From assembly GCF_024748695.1 (NCBI RefSeq), contig NZ_CP087176.1:4705501-4769500 (forward strand): a stretch of DNA of 64,000 nt, given 5' to 3'. The notes under the pieces are model-generated. The model saw nothing but the letters and a program-made list of their open reading frames with translations. It was not told the origin of the DNA and ran no database searches. Below are positions 8,725-16,767 of this stretch, in pieces; the stretch's first letter is position 1; every line of letters starts with the position of its first letter. The position numbers were made by a program, and so were the translations under genes. This DNA is from Pseudomonas sp. B21-040 (lineage in GTDB: Bacteria; Pseudomonadota; Gammaproteobacteria; Pseudomonadales; Pseudomonadaceae).

Positions 8725-8739
8725 GCAGCTTCTGTGCCG
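8725..8739 (-). promoter_or_regulatory. Sigma-54-type promoter upstream of sfnB
   Basis: Read on the minus strand the sequence is CGGCACAGAAGCTGC. The invariant GG and GC are separated by exactly 10 bases, as required for -24/-12 elements (consensus TGGCAC-N5-TTGC). The predicted transcription start would be near 8713, about 25 bp before the sfnB ATG. Upstream dyads CAGCA-N3-TGCTG (8803-8815) and CTGTT-N8-AACAG (8821-8838) are at a distance suitable for activator sites, but I cannot link them to SfnR. Confidence 0.6.
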
Positions 8740-8951
8740 AGGTCCCGCGCCAATGTTTTCGGGCAGTTGACGGGGTTTTTCAAGTCCTGGCGTCACGCAG
8801 CCCAGCAATCTGCTGCTTCGCTGTTGATGGCTGAACAGTGTTGCTGCTCGTCGGGTACGCGGATGCCAACAAGGGAGTGACCTATATTTATCCGGTCGGA
8901 AATCGGCACAGGACACCTTTTCACCCACAACAACAAACAGGGAGATCCATC

Positions 8952-9410
8952 ATGAGCGTCAAACCCATTCCAGAGGGTTATCACAGCATCACCCCGTACC
9001 TGGGCATTCAAAAAGCCGCCGAAGCCATCGAGTTCTACAAGAAGGCCTTCGGTGCCATAGAAGTCATGCGCCTGGCCATGCCGGACGGCGGGATCGGGCA
9101 TGCCGAACTGCGGATCGGCGACTGCCCGGTCATGCTCGGCACACCTTGCGACCAGGGTCCATTGAGCAACCCGGACAAGTCACCGTCGGTGGGCCTGCAT
9201 CTGTATGTGACGGACGTGGACAAGTCCTATAAACAGGCGATTGACGCGGGCGGCACGGTGGTGTCCGAGGTCAAGGATCAGTTTTACGGCGACCGCTCCG
9301 GGACGTTGAAAGATCCGTATGGGCACCTTTGGTTCCTGGCCACGCGCAAGGAAGACCTGACTCAGCAACAGATTGAGCAGCGGGCGAAGGAGATGTTCCA
9401 GCAGGGTTGA
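8952..9410 (+). CDS. VOC family protein (PhnB/glyoxalase-like)
   Basis: A 152-aa protein with two beta-alpha-beta-beta-beta modules of the vicinal oxygen chelate fold: GYHSITPYLGIQKAAEAIEFY with MPDGGIGHAELRIGDCPVML, and VGLHLYVTDVDKSYKQAIDA with DRSGTLKDPYGHLWFLATRK. This is the PhnB/YP_-type small VOC subgroup, often annotated as glyoxalase/bleomycin-resistance-like; enzymatic activity is unknown. The start follows GGAGA with 6 bp spacing. The gene is divergent from sfnB, and its end faces the dsbS end across a bidirectional terminator. Confidence 0.85.
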   Translation: MSVKPIPEGYHSITPYLGIQKAAEAIEFYKKAFGAIEVMRLAMPDGGIGHAELRIGDCPVMLGTPCDQGPLSNPDKSPSVGLHLYVTDVDKSYKQAIDAGGTVVSEVKDQFYGDRSGTLKDPYGHLWFLATRKEDLTQQQIEQRAKEMFQQG

Positions 9411-9480
9411 GATCGTTGTTGCCACTTCTGGCCCCTTCGCGAAAGAGGCCTCACCGTCAACACACATTTCAGACCTGAAA

Positions 9481-9519
9481 AAACCCGCTGACGGGCCACC
9501 GGTTCAGCGGGCTTTTTTT
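9481..9519. terminator. Bidirectional terminator between VOC gene and dsbS
   Basis: A stem CCCGCTGA (9484-9491) / TCAGCGGG (9504-9511) is flanked by an A-run on the left and seven T on the right. It is placed between two convergent genes and can act as an intrinsic terminator in both directions. Confidence 0.9.
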
Positions 9520-9544
9520 ACGCGCAACATGGAACCCATGCGAC

Positions 9545-10867
9545 TCAGATGGACTGCAACGGCATGGTCAGCTCAACCCGCAACCCGTCCGGCTGACTGT
9601 TGAAATGCAACGTGCAGCCGCAACGCTGGACTATCGCCTGGACAATGGCCAGCCCCAACCCGCAACCGGTGCTCTGACCGTTGCGCCAGAAGCGTTGGGT
9701 CAGGTGTTGCAAGTCCTCTTCGGCGATACCCGGGCCATGGTCGCGAACCAGAAAACGCACACGGTTGCCGGTGGTTTCCAGGCTCAACTCCACCGCCCCA
9801 TCCCCAGGGGTGTGGCGCAAGGCGTTATCGAGCAGGTTGCGCAACGCAGCAATCGACAACACGGCGGGCATCTGCACCGGCGCAGTGGAGAATGTGCTCG
9901 GCATCTGCAGTCTGATGCGTTGGTGATCACCGCTGGCCGCATCCTGAATCGCCAGTTTCGCCACTTGCTCGGCGCTGCACTGCACACCGTCGTCAAACGA
10001 CAGGCTGCCCTCGACCCGCGCCAGCAACAGCAATTGTTCAAGGGTGCGGTGCATGCGGTCAGCGCCCTCTTCGGCCCGGGCAAGTGATTGATCCCGAGAC
10101 GCGCCGTCGGTCATGCGCGCCACTTGCAGGTGGGTCTTGATGGCGGTCAGCGGGCTGCGCAGTTCGTGCGCCGCGTCGCCGGTCAGGCGTCTTTCGCGCT
10201 CGATGGTCTTGCCGATGCGCTGCAACAGCTGATTCTGGGTTTCCAGCAGCGGTTGCAGTTCACTCGGCAGCGGCTGGATCTGCAAGGGTTCAAGGGAGTC
10301 GGCGCTGCGGCGCATCAAGGCATCGCGCATCCGGTTGAGCGGCGCCAGACCTTGTCCGATACCGAGCCACAACAGGCACAGACAACCGAGCAACGCCACC
10401 CCGACAGGCACCGACGCCGCCAGCAGAATCGACATGTTCAATGCCTCGCGCTCGATTTGCCGGTCGGCCGTGGTAATGCGCAGGTCACCCCGGGCCAACG
10501 TGAAACTGCGCCACGGCGCACCATCAATCATCTGATCGTGGAAACCCATTTTCTCGGCTTCCAGTTTTTGTTCGGGATCGCTGTGACTGCGAGCGAGAAT
10601 TTCCCCACGCAATGAACTGACCTGACAGGCCATGCCACCAGGAATGTTCAGTTGTTCCGCACTGAAATGGGTGCCCTCGCCTTTGCTCGGCAATGCCGGC
10701 AATTGTTCCAGCAACCCGGCGACCATCCGCGCTGAAGCCACCAGCCGCTGGTCGAGGGAAAACATCATTTGGTTACGCAAGTCGCTGAGCATCCAGGCTG
10801 CCGCCAGGGCCCAGATCAAGGCAAAAGCGGCGCCAAGAGTCAGGCTCAGGCGCAAACGCAGGCTCAT
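9545..10867 (-). CDS. dsbS: Sensor histidine kinase beside dsbDEG (DsbS-like)
   Basis: A 440-aa inner-membrane kinase of the OmpR-partner class. TM1 is around 8-28 and a periplasmic sensor of about 120 residues follows (ending ITTADRQIER). TM2 is around 145-172 and leads to a HAMP-like linker. The HisKA box DAAHELRSPLTAIKTHLQ has the phospho-accepting histidine at H234, and the ATPase has N (LRNLLDNALRHTP), G1 (VRDHGPGI) and G2 (TGCGLGLAI) boxes. The start ATG overlaps the regulator's stop as ATGA. By synteny it corresponds to the P. aeruginosa PA2479/PA2480 pair, reported as the copper-responsive DsbRS system; the copper response here is inference. Confidence 0.75.
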   Translation of the reverse strand: MSLRLRLSLTLGAAFALIWALAAAWMLSDLRNQMMFSLDQRLVASARMVAGLLEQLPALPSKGEGTHFSAEQLNIPGGMACQVSSLRGEILARSHSDPEQKLEAEKMGFHDQMIDGAPWRSFTLARGDLRITTADRQIEREALNMSILLAASVPVGVALLGCLCLLWLGIGQGLAPLNRMRDALMRRSADSLEPLQIQPLPSELQPLLETQNQLLQRIGKTIERERRLTGDAAHELRSPLTAIKTHLQVARMTDGASRDQSLARAEEGADRMHRTLEQLLLLARVEGSLSFDDGVQCSAEQVAKLAIQDAASGDHQRIRLQMPSTFSTAPVQMPAVLSIAALRNLLDNALRHTPGDGAVELSLETTGNRVRFLVRDHGPGIAEEDLQHLTQRFWRNGQSTGCGLGLAIVQAIVQRCGCTLHFNSQPDGLRVELTMPLQSI

Positions 10868-11547
10868 CACTTCGACTGTTCTCCGCCATCAGCCGGCCCC
10901 AGGCGATAGCCCAGGCCGCGCACGGTTTCGACGATGCCGTTGCCGAGTTTGCGCCGCAGGTGATGGATGTGCACGTTGAGGGCGTTACTTTCCAGTTCGT
11001 CGTTGAAACCGTAGACGCTGTCCTTGAGTTGCTCGGTGGAGAGCACGCGCCCGCGGTTATGCAGCAAGGCCTGCAATAACGCCTGCTCGCGGCGCGACAG
11101 GTCCACCGGTTGACCGCCGAGCAAGGTTTCGCGACTGCTGGGGTCGTACGTCAGGCGACCGTGCTCGATCAAGTTGACACTGCGCCCCGCCACGCGTCGC
11201 AACAAGGTGTGCAGGCGCGCGGCAAGCTCACGCAGATCGAAAGGTTTAAGCAGGTAATCATCCGCACCGGCTTGCAAGCCATCGACGCGATCCATTACTG
11301 AATCGCGCGCGGTGAGAATCAGCACCGGAATCTCCAGGCCATTGTGACGCAGCTGTTGTAGCAGCTTGAGGCCATCCTCATCGGGAAGACCGAGGTCGAG
11401 CACCATGACGTCAAACTCCGCGACCTTGAGCATCGCTCGCGCCGACGACGCGGTGGCGACGTGCTCGACCGTCAGGCCCTGTGCGGTGAGCCCGGCAACA
11501 ATGCCGCTGGCAATCAGCTCATCGTCTTCACAAACCAGTACGTGCAT
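10867..11547 (-). CDS. dsbR: OmpR/PhoB-family response regulator (DsbR-like)
   Basis: A 226-aa response regulator with an N-terminal receiver: acidic pocket CEDDE at 6-10, phospho-acceptor D51 in VLDLGLPDEDG, conserved T in ILTARDS and K in LLKPFD. The C-terminal winged-helix domain has EQALLQALLHNRGRVLSTEQL and LNVHIHHLRRKLGNGIVETVRGLGYRL. The kinase gene follows with a 4-bp overlap, so they form one operon. It is divergent from dsbD, and the 152-bp gap contains repeated 8-mers that are good candidates for its binding sites. The name rests on synteny with P. aeruginosa. Confidence 0.78.
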   Translation of the reverse strand: MHVLVCEDDELIASGIVAGLTAQGLTVEHVATASSARAMLKVAEFDVMVLDLGLPDEDGLKLLQQLRHNGLEIPVLILTARDSVMDRVDGLQAGADDYLLKPFDLRELAARLHTLLRRVAGRSVNLIEHGRLTYDPSSRETLLGGQPVDLSRREQALLQALLHNRGRVLSTEQLKDSVYGFNDELESNALNVHIHHLRRKLGNGIVETVRGLGYRLGPADGGEQSK

Positions 11548-11569
11548 GGGAGCCCCGCAGAAAAAAGGT

Positions 11570-11652
11570 GATTAAGCCGTTGGCCGATTAAGCGGACATT
11601 ATGCCGCAAGCACCATGACAACAAGGCCGGCACGGTTAATCACTGGTTAATC
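11570..11652. promoter_or_regulatory. Repeated 8-mers between dsbR and dsbD (candidate DsbR sites)
   Basis: GGTTAATC occurs at 11634-11641 and 11645-11652 as a direct repeat with an 11-bp period, typical of OmpR-family binding. GATTAAGC, which matches the reverse complement at 7 of 8 positions, occurs at 11570-11577 and 11586-11593. The two pairs face each gene of the divergent pair, suggesting autoregulation and activation of dsbD. Confidence 0.55.
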
Positions 11653-11699
11653 GCCACCTCCCATTGTGCACCTCACCTGCACAGGGATAAGGCTTACCC

Positions 11700-13433
11700 A
11701 TGCGTCGTCTGTTTCTATTTTTTGTCCTCTTGATCTCGGGTCTGGCCCAGGCAGGGACCAATCCGTTCGATACCAAACCTGAATTTCTGCCGGTGGAAAA
11801 GGCGTTCGCTTTCACCTCTGAACGCCTTGAGACGGGTGAGACCCAGCTCTATTGGCAGATCACGGACGGTTATTACCTTTATCAGAAGCGCCTCAAATTC
11901 GACGGCTTGCCTGCTGAGCAGCACCCCGTGCTACCTGAAGGCGAAGCGCACAGTGATGAGTTCTTTGGCGAACAACAGGTTTACCGCCAGGGCCTGGAAC
12001 TGAAGATCCCGGCCGGCGCGACCGGTCAGATCAAAGTCGGTTTCCAGGGCTGTGCCTATGCAGGCTTGTGTTACCCGCCGCAAACGCAGGTGGTGGATTT
12101 GGGCGGCAACGTCACGGTTGCCGCAAACGAAGCACCGGATCAAGCCTTGGCCAGCGACCTGCAACAGCGGGCACTGGGCTGGAGTTTGCTGGTGTTTTTC
12201 GGTTTGGGGCTGTTGCTGGCGTTCACCCCTTGCTCGTTGCCGATGCTGCCTATCCTGGCTGGTTTGATTGTGGGCAGCGGCGCCACCTCTAAACGTGGTT
12301 TTGCCCTGGCGGGCAGCTATGTGGTCAGCATGGCGCTGGTGTATGCGGCGATGGGCGTATTGGCCGCACTGCTCGGTGCGAACGTGCAAGCGTTGCTGCA
12401 AAACCCGTGGCTGCTGGGCAGTTTCGCGGCGGTGTTCGTGTTGCTGGCATTGCCGATGTTCGGTTTCTTCGAACTGCAACTGCCGGTGGCCGTGCGCGAC
12501 CGCCTGGAAAATGTTTCACGCAATCAGCGTGGCGGCAGTCTGGTCGGTGCCGGTGCACTGGGCGCCTTGTCTGGTCTGCTGGTGGGGCCGTGCATGACCG
12601 CGCCGTTGGCCGGCGCCCTGCTCTATATCGCGCAAAGTGGTAATGCACTGCATGGCGGACTGATTCTGTTTGCCATGGGCATCGGCATCGGTGTGCCACT
12701 GCTGTTGCTGGTGACGATCGGCAACCGCTTCCTGCCCAAACCGGGCGCCTGGATGAACCTGCTCAAAGGCGTGTTTGGTTTCCTGTTCCTCGCCACTGCA
12801 CTGCTGATGTTGCGCCCGGTACTGGATCAATCGCTCTGGATCGGTTTGTGCGGCGCGCTGCTGTTGATTGCCGCTTACAGCGCCTGGCGCCAGTCCGGTG
12901 GTTTTGGTCGAACGGCGCAGGTGTTCGGCGCCGGTTCATTGCTGCTCGGTTTGTGGGGCAGCCTGCTGATGATCGGCGCTGCAGGTGGCAGCGATGACCT
13001 GTTTCAACCGCTGCAGGTCTATCGCGGCTCCAACACGGCGAGTGCCTCTACATCGACCGGCCACGAGGCATTCACTACGATCAAAGACCCCAATGCGCTG
13101 CAACAGGAACTGGACGCGGCGCGGGCGCAGGGCCAATGGGTGCTGCTCGATTACTACGCCGACTGGTGCACCTCCTGCAAAGTCATGGAAAAACAGGTCT
13201 TCGGTAAAGCCCACGTGATGCAAGCGTTGAGCGATGTGCGCTTGCTCCGGCTCGACGTCACCGCCGACAATGCCGCCAGCCGCGAACTGCTCGGCCGTTA
13301 TAAAGTGCCGGGGCCACCGAGTTTCCTGTGGATCGGCGCCGACGGCGAAGAGCGTCGCAGCCAGCGCATCACCGGCGAGGTCGATGCCGACACCTTCCTG
13401 CAACGCTGGACCACTACCCGAGACGCCCGTTAA
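11700..13433 (+). CDS. dsbD: Thiol:disulfide interchange protein DsbD
   Basis: A 577-aa inner-membrane protein that carries electrons from cytoplasmic thioredoxin to periplasmic thiol proteins. The signal peptide MRRLFLFFVLLISGLAQA leads into an N-terminal immunoglobulin-like domain with redox cysteines C118 and C124 (GCAYAGLCYPP). A central eight-helix domain follows, with cysteines in FTPCSLPMLPI and GPCMTAPLAGA. The C-terminal thioredoxin domain has C490-X2-C493 (DWCTSCK). All six redox cysteines are therefore present. The stop overlaps the next start by one base (TAATG). It is the second Pseudomonas DsbD type, grouped with a TlpA-like protein and DsbG. Confidence 0.95.
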   Translation: MRRLFLFFVLLISGLAQAGTNPFDTKPEFLPVEKAFAFTSERLETGETQLYWQITDGYYLYQKRLKFDGLPAEQHPVLPEGEAHSDEFFGEQQVYRQGLELKIPAGATGQIKVGFQGCAYAGLCYPPQTQVVDLGGNVTVAANEAPDQALASDLQQRALGWSLLVFFGLGLLLAFTPCSLPMLPILAGLIVGSGATSKRGFALAGSYVVSMALVYAAMGVLAALLGANVQALLQNPWLLGSFAAVFVLLALPMFGFFELQLPVAVRDRLENVSRNQRGGSLVGAGALGALSGLLVGPCMTAPLAGALLYIAQSGNALHGGLILFAMGIGIGVPLLLLVTIGNRFLPKPGAWMNLLKGVFGFLFLATALLMLRPVLDQSLWIGLCGALLLIAAYSAWRQSGGFGRTAQVFGAGSLLLGLWGSLLMIGAAGGSDDLFQPLQVYRGSNTASASTSTGHEAFTTIKDPNALQQELDAARAQGQWVLLDYYADWCTSCKVMEKQVFGKAHVMQALSDVRLLRLDVTADNAASRELLGRYKVPGPPSFLWIGADGEERRSQRITGEVDADTFLQRWTTTRDAR

Positions 13434-14299
13434 TGCTGACTTTCACCCTCGGCACCTTTGCCATCGCGCTTAACCACCTGCTGCTGATCAGTGCTCTGGC
13501 GCTGGCAACGTTTGTCGGCTGGCGGGTGGCCAAGCGCGGTGGCGATAATCCCGAGTCGGTGCTGTTCAGCCTGTTCCTGATCGGCATGCTGGCGGCCAGG
13601 GTCAGTTTCGTGGCGGTGTATTGGGCACACTATCGCAACGATCCGTGGCAGATCATCGACCTGCGCGACGGTGGTTTCCTGGCCTGGCCTGGCGTGATTG
13701 TGCTGCTGCTTGCCAGCCTGTATCGCGGCTGGCGCCGTCCGGGTTTACGCCGGCCGCTGGGCTTTGGCGTAGGCAGCGGCCTGGCGTTCTGGCTGCTGGC
13801 AACGTTCTCCCTGAGCATTTACGAACAAGGCACGCGCCTGCCTGAAATCTCCTTGCGCAATGCCGCCGGCGAAACGGTGCAACTGGCCGATTACAAGGGT
13901 GGCCCGCTGGTGATCAATCTCTGGGCGACCTGGTGCCCGCCCTGCCGTCGGGAAATGCCGGTGCTGGAAAACGCCCAGCAGCAACGCCCGGACTTGACCT
14001 TCCTGTTCGTCAATCAGGCTGAAAGCATGCAAAGCGTCAGCACGTTCCTGGAAACCCAGGGCCTGAGCCTGAGCAACGTGTTGTTCGATGGCAGCGGTCG
14101 CCTGGGCCAAGCCGTGGGTTCCATGGCATTGCCGACTACGCTGTTCTATAGCAATGACGGTCGCCTGCTGGGCAGCCATTTGGGCGAACTCTCGCAAGCC
14201 AGCCTGGCCCGTGCCCTGGAAAACTTCGACACCCCTCCTTCTGCCACACCGTCCACCCCTTCAAGGAAACTGCCATGCCACGCCTCCGCCACCTGCTGA
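13433..14299 (+). CDS. dsbE: Membrane-anchored TlpA/DsbE-like thioredoxin-fold protein
   Basis: A 288-aa protein with an N-terminal membrane region of about 130 residues. It has several hydrophobic helices (ALNHLLLISALALATFVGW, VLFSLFLIGMLAARVSFVAVYW, PGVIVLLLASLYRGW, GSGLAFWLLATFSLSIY) and resembles part of an Lgt-like fold. A periplasmic thioredoxin-like domain follows, with C168-P-P-C171 in NLWATWCPPCRREMP and the cis-proline region GSMALPTTLFY. It probably passes electrons from DsbD to clients. Its start overlaps the dsbD stop and its end overlaps the dsbG start by 25 bp, so the three genes are tightly coupled. The symbol follows the dsbDEG usage in P. aeruginosa; it is not a cytochrome c maturation gene. 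Confidence 0.82.
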   Translation: MLTFTLGTFAIALNHLLLISALALATFVGWRVAKRGGDNPESVLFSLFLIGMLAARVSFVAVYWAHYRNDPWQIIDLRDGGFLAWPGVIVLLLASLYRGWRRPGLRRPLGFGVGSGLAFWLLATFSLSIYEQGTRLPEISLRNAAGETVQLADYKGGPLVINLWATWCPPCRREMPVLENAQQQRPDLTFLFVNQAESMQSVSTFLETQGLSLSNVLFDGSGRLGQAVGSMALPTTLFYSNDGRLLGSHLGELSQASLARALENFDTPPSATPSTPSRKLPCHASATC

Positions 14300-15045
14300 C
14301 GCTCACCCTGGGCGCAGCCCTGCTGCACCTGCCGTCGGTACAGGCCGCCGAAGAACTGCCTGAAGCGATCAAGAAGATCGAAGCCAAGGGTGCGAAAATC
14401 GTCGGCCAGTTCGACGCGCCTGACGGCTTGCGCGGTTATGCGGCGCAATACCAAAACCGTGGCATGGCGCTGTACCTGACCCCGGATGGCAAGCATGTGT
14501 TGCTCGGCAATCTCTACGATGCTGACGGCAACGACCTGACCTCCGCGCCGTTGCAGAAGCTGGTCTACGCACCGATGTCGAAGGAGGTCTGGGGCAAGAT
14601 GGAAGCCAGTAACTGGATCGGCGACGGCAAAAAAGATGCCCCGCGTGTCGTCTACCTGTTCAGCGATCCGAACTGCCCTTACTGCAACGTCTTCTGGGAG
14701 CAGGCGCGGCCGTGGGTCAAGGCTGGCAAGGTGCAATTGCGCCACATCATGGTCGGCATCATTCGCGAAGACAGCCCGGGTAAATCGGCTGCACTGCTGG
14801 CGGCCAAAGACCCGGGCAAAGCGCTGGAAGAACACGAAAAGGCTGGCAAGGACAGCTCACTCAAAGCGCTGAAAGAAGTCCCTCCAGCGATTCAGGCAAA
14901 ACTGGCGGCGAACATGCAGTTGATGGAAGACCTGGAGTTGCAGGCCACGCCAGCGATTTTCTATATGGACGACAAGGGTGAACTGCAACAACAGCAAGGT
15001 GCGCCTTCGCCGGACAAACTGGCGAAAATCCTCGGGCCGAAGTGA
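14275..15045 (+). CDS. dsbG: Thiol:disulfide interchange protein DsbG
   Basis: A 256-aa periplasmic protein with a signal peptide ending SVQA at residue 24. An N-terminal dimerisation domain (EELPEAIKKIEAKGAKIVGQF) is followed by a DsbA-like catalytic domain with C134-P-Y-C137 in FSDPNCPYCNVFW and the cis-proline loop LQATPAIFY. The CPYC motif and the linker are those of DsbC/DsbG disulfide isomerases. DsbG in E. coli protects single cysteines from sulfenylation and is kept reduced by DsbD, encoded in the same operon here. No terminator hairpin is obvious after the stop. Confidence 0.93.
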   Translation: MPRLRHLLTLTLGAALLHLPSVQAAEELPEAIKKIEAKGAKIVGQFDAPDGLRGYAAQYQNRGMALYLTPDGKHVLLGNLYDADGNDLTSAPLQKLVYAPMSKEVWGKMEASNWIGDGKKDAPRVVYLFSDPNCPYCNVFWEQARPWVKAGKVQLRHIMVGIIREDSPGKSAALLAAKDPGKALEEHEKAGKDSSLKALKEVPPAIQAKLAANMQLMEDLELQATPAIFYMDDKGELQQQQGAPSPDKLAKILGPK

Positions 15046-15197
15046 ACCCACTGGTGCGCCAGTCCGACGGCATGGCACGTTTTGCGGCACGTACTGCATT
15101 GCGCCGAAATAGGCGCTGACAGGCCAGTGGCTGCAAACGAGGGCACCGCATGCCGGTGTTCGCACGTCGCACCCAGTCTCAGTATCAATTCTTCTTC

Positions 15198-15230
15198 TCA
15201 ATTGACAATCATTATCATCAAGCCTAGCTT
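15198..15230 (+). promoter_or_regulatory. Fur box and promoter of pvdS
   Basis: TCAATTGACAATCATTATC at 15198-15216 matches the 19-bp Fur consensus at 14 positions, with the right half AATCATTATC perfect. It overlaps a -35 TTGACA (15202-15207), which is followed after 17 bp by a -10-like TAGCTT (15225-15230). Binding of Fur-Fe would block this promoter. Confidence 0.82.
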
Positions 15231-15301
15231 ATTGCTCAATGTGTCGGACGGCTCAAGTCTGCGTGCCGTCCCACCAACCTATTGGCAGCAAGGTGATTTC
15301 C

Positions 15302-15850
15302 ATGACGGAACAAGTATTCACAAGCAGGTGCGACTCACCGCTACTTCAGGCCTTCGTCGAGAATCGACTGATACTGGTCAAGATTGCCGCTCGCATCACC
15401 GGTTGCAGGTCACGTGCTGAAGACGTCGTGCAGGATGCGTTTTTCCGGTTGCAATCAGCGCCGCCGATCACGACTTCATTCAAGGCCCAACTCAGCTATC
15501 TGTTCCAGATCGTGCGCAACCTGGCGATCGACCACTACCGCAAACAGGCGTTGGAGCAGAAGTATTCCGGCCCTGAAGAGGAAGGTTTGAACGTGATGAT
15601 TCAAGGTGCGTCACCCGAAACCTCGCACATCAATTTCTCGACCCTTGAGCACATTGCCGACGCGCTGACGGAACTGCCGAGCCGTACCCGCTACGCTTTC
15701 GAGATGTACCGGCTGCACGGAGTACCGCAAAAGGATATTGCCAAGGAACTCGGCGTTTCGCCGACCCTGGTGAACTTCATGATCCGCGATGCGCTGGTGC
15801 ACTGCCGCAAAGTGTCGGGGCGTCAGGCGGATACATTTATCCGTCGCTAA
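15302..15850 (+). CDS. pvdS: Iron-starvation extracytoplasmic-function sigma factor PvdS
   Basis: A 182-aa ECF sigma factor nearly identical in wording to what I know of Pseudomonas PvdS/PfrI/PbrA. Region 2 contains NRLILVKIAARITGCRSRAE, DVVQDAFFRLQSAP and QLSYLFQIVRNLAIDHYRKQ. Region 4 contains LTELPSRTRYAFEMYRLHG and VPQKDIAKELGVSPTLVNFM. PvdS directs RNA polymerase to pyoverdine biosynthesis promoters under iron limitation and is held by the anti-sigma FpvR. The chosen ATG gives the family N-terminus MTEQVFTSRCD. The Fur box and promoter lie about 85 bp upstream. No pyoverdine biosynthesis gene is inside this window. Confidence 0.95.
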   Translation: MTEQVFTSRCDSPLLQAFVENRLILVKIAARITGCRSRAEDVVQDAFFRLQSAPPITTSFKAQLSYLFQIVRNLAIDHYRKQALEQKYSGPEEEGLNVMIQGASPETSHINFSTLEHIADALTELPSRTRYAFEMYRLHGVPQKDIAKELGVSPTLVNFMIRDALVHCRKVSGRQADTFIRR

Positions 15851-15883
15851 CATCTGAATTTCAGCCACCCGTGACGTTCGTCA

Positions 15884-16678
15884 TCAGGTTCGCGGCACCG
15901 GCACTACCGCGATCTTGTACGGGTCGAAAATCTTCAGCATCTCGCCATTGTCCCGCAGGCCTTGCAACAACTTGCCGAATGCCTCGCCACTGATGGGTGC
16001 GGTCGGGCGCAGGATGGCGTAGTGGTGATAGACCTGATCGATGCGCTGGGACACCAGCAACTGATCGGCAACTTTATCGTTGCGCAGCAGGTAATCGCTC
16101 AGATAAGAGCGCGTCACCAAGGCGATGTCCGCTCGACCGCGCAGCACCATCAGCAAATTGCTGTCGTGGGAATAGGTCAGCGTAGCGTTGTAGTTCTGCG
16201 CGAGGAATTTAGGCTCGGCGTTGAAGTTGGCGAATTCGTAGTGATAGCCGCTGAACAGGGCCAGGCGCTTGCCGGTGAGGTCGGTAAAATAACTCTGCTG
16301 TCGATCCGGCAGGCGTTGCGCGACAAAAATCTCGGCGTCTTCAAGGCCCATGTCAACGTTGGTGTGGGGAATGTCCTGCCACCCCCATAGCGGGTTCTCG
16401 AAAATCGCCATGTCGACCCGGCCTTGCTTGAAATCACCGAAGCGCCGGGGAATGGAGGTGGGCACCAGGACAAACTGATAATCACTTTGCTGGCGATTCA
16501 ACGCCTCGACCAATTGGGGCAGCAGGCCGGTGTCGGCACCGGATTCCGGGCGGATCGTGTAAGGCGGAAAATGGGCGGCACCCACCCGCACCAGTTGCGC
16601 AGCCTGGGACGGCAAAACCCAGAGCGCCGCAAGCGACGCCAGCAAAAGCCGCGAAGCCGTCCTGATTGGCGAAGACAT
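15884..16678 (-). CDS. Periplasmic solute-binding protein (amino-acid SBP type 3 family)
   Basis: A 264-aa secreted protein with a signal peptide ending near LPSQA. The mature part opens AQLVRVGAAHFPPYTIRPES and continues GLLPQLVEALNRQ, DFKQGRVDMAIFENPLWGWQ, LTGKRLALFSGYHYEF and RGRADIALVTRSYL, the usual layout of the two-lobed SBP_bac_3 fold. No permease or ATPase genes are adjacent, so it may be an orphan binding or signalling protein. The start is ambiguous: GTG, TTG and ATG lie in frame within 12 bases behind GGGGAG. The ATG at 16678 is given. It is convergent with pvdS, with a gap of only 33 bp. Confidence 0.75.
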   Translation of the reverse strand: MSSPIRTASRLLLASLAALWVLPSQAAQLVRVGAAHFPPYTIRPESGADTGLLPQLVEALNRQQSDYQFVLVPTSIPRRFGDFKQGRVDMAIFENPLWGWQDIPHTNVDMGLEDAEIFVAQRLPDRQQSYFTDLTGKRLALFSGYHYEFANFNAEPKFLAQNYNATLTYSHDSNLLMVLRGRADIALVTRSYLSDYLLRNDKVADQLLVSQRIDQVYHHYAILRPTAPISGEAFGKLLQGLRDNGEMLKIFDPYKIAVVPVPRT

Positions 16679-16767
16679 CAAAACAACCACTCCCCAAAAA
16701 TACGCATCAATGCATTCAAGCTAGGCGGTTTCGGCCACTTAGCCAGTTTCCCTGGTCCGGCACAACC

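Noticed and set aside
15073..15085. TGGCACGTTTTGC after dsbG looks like a sigma-54 promoter
   Set aside because: The GG and GC are separated by 8 bases instead of the required 10.
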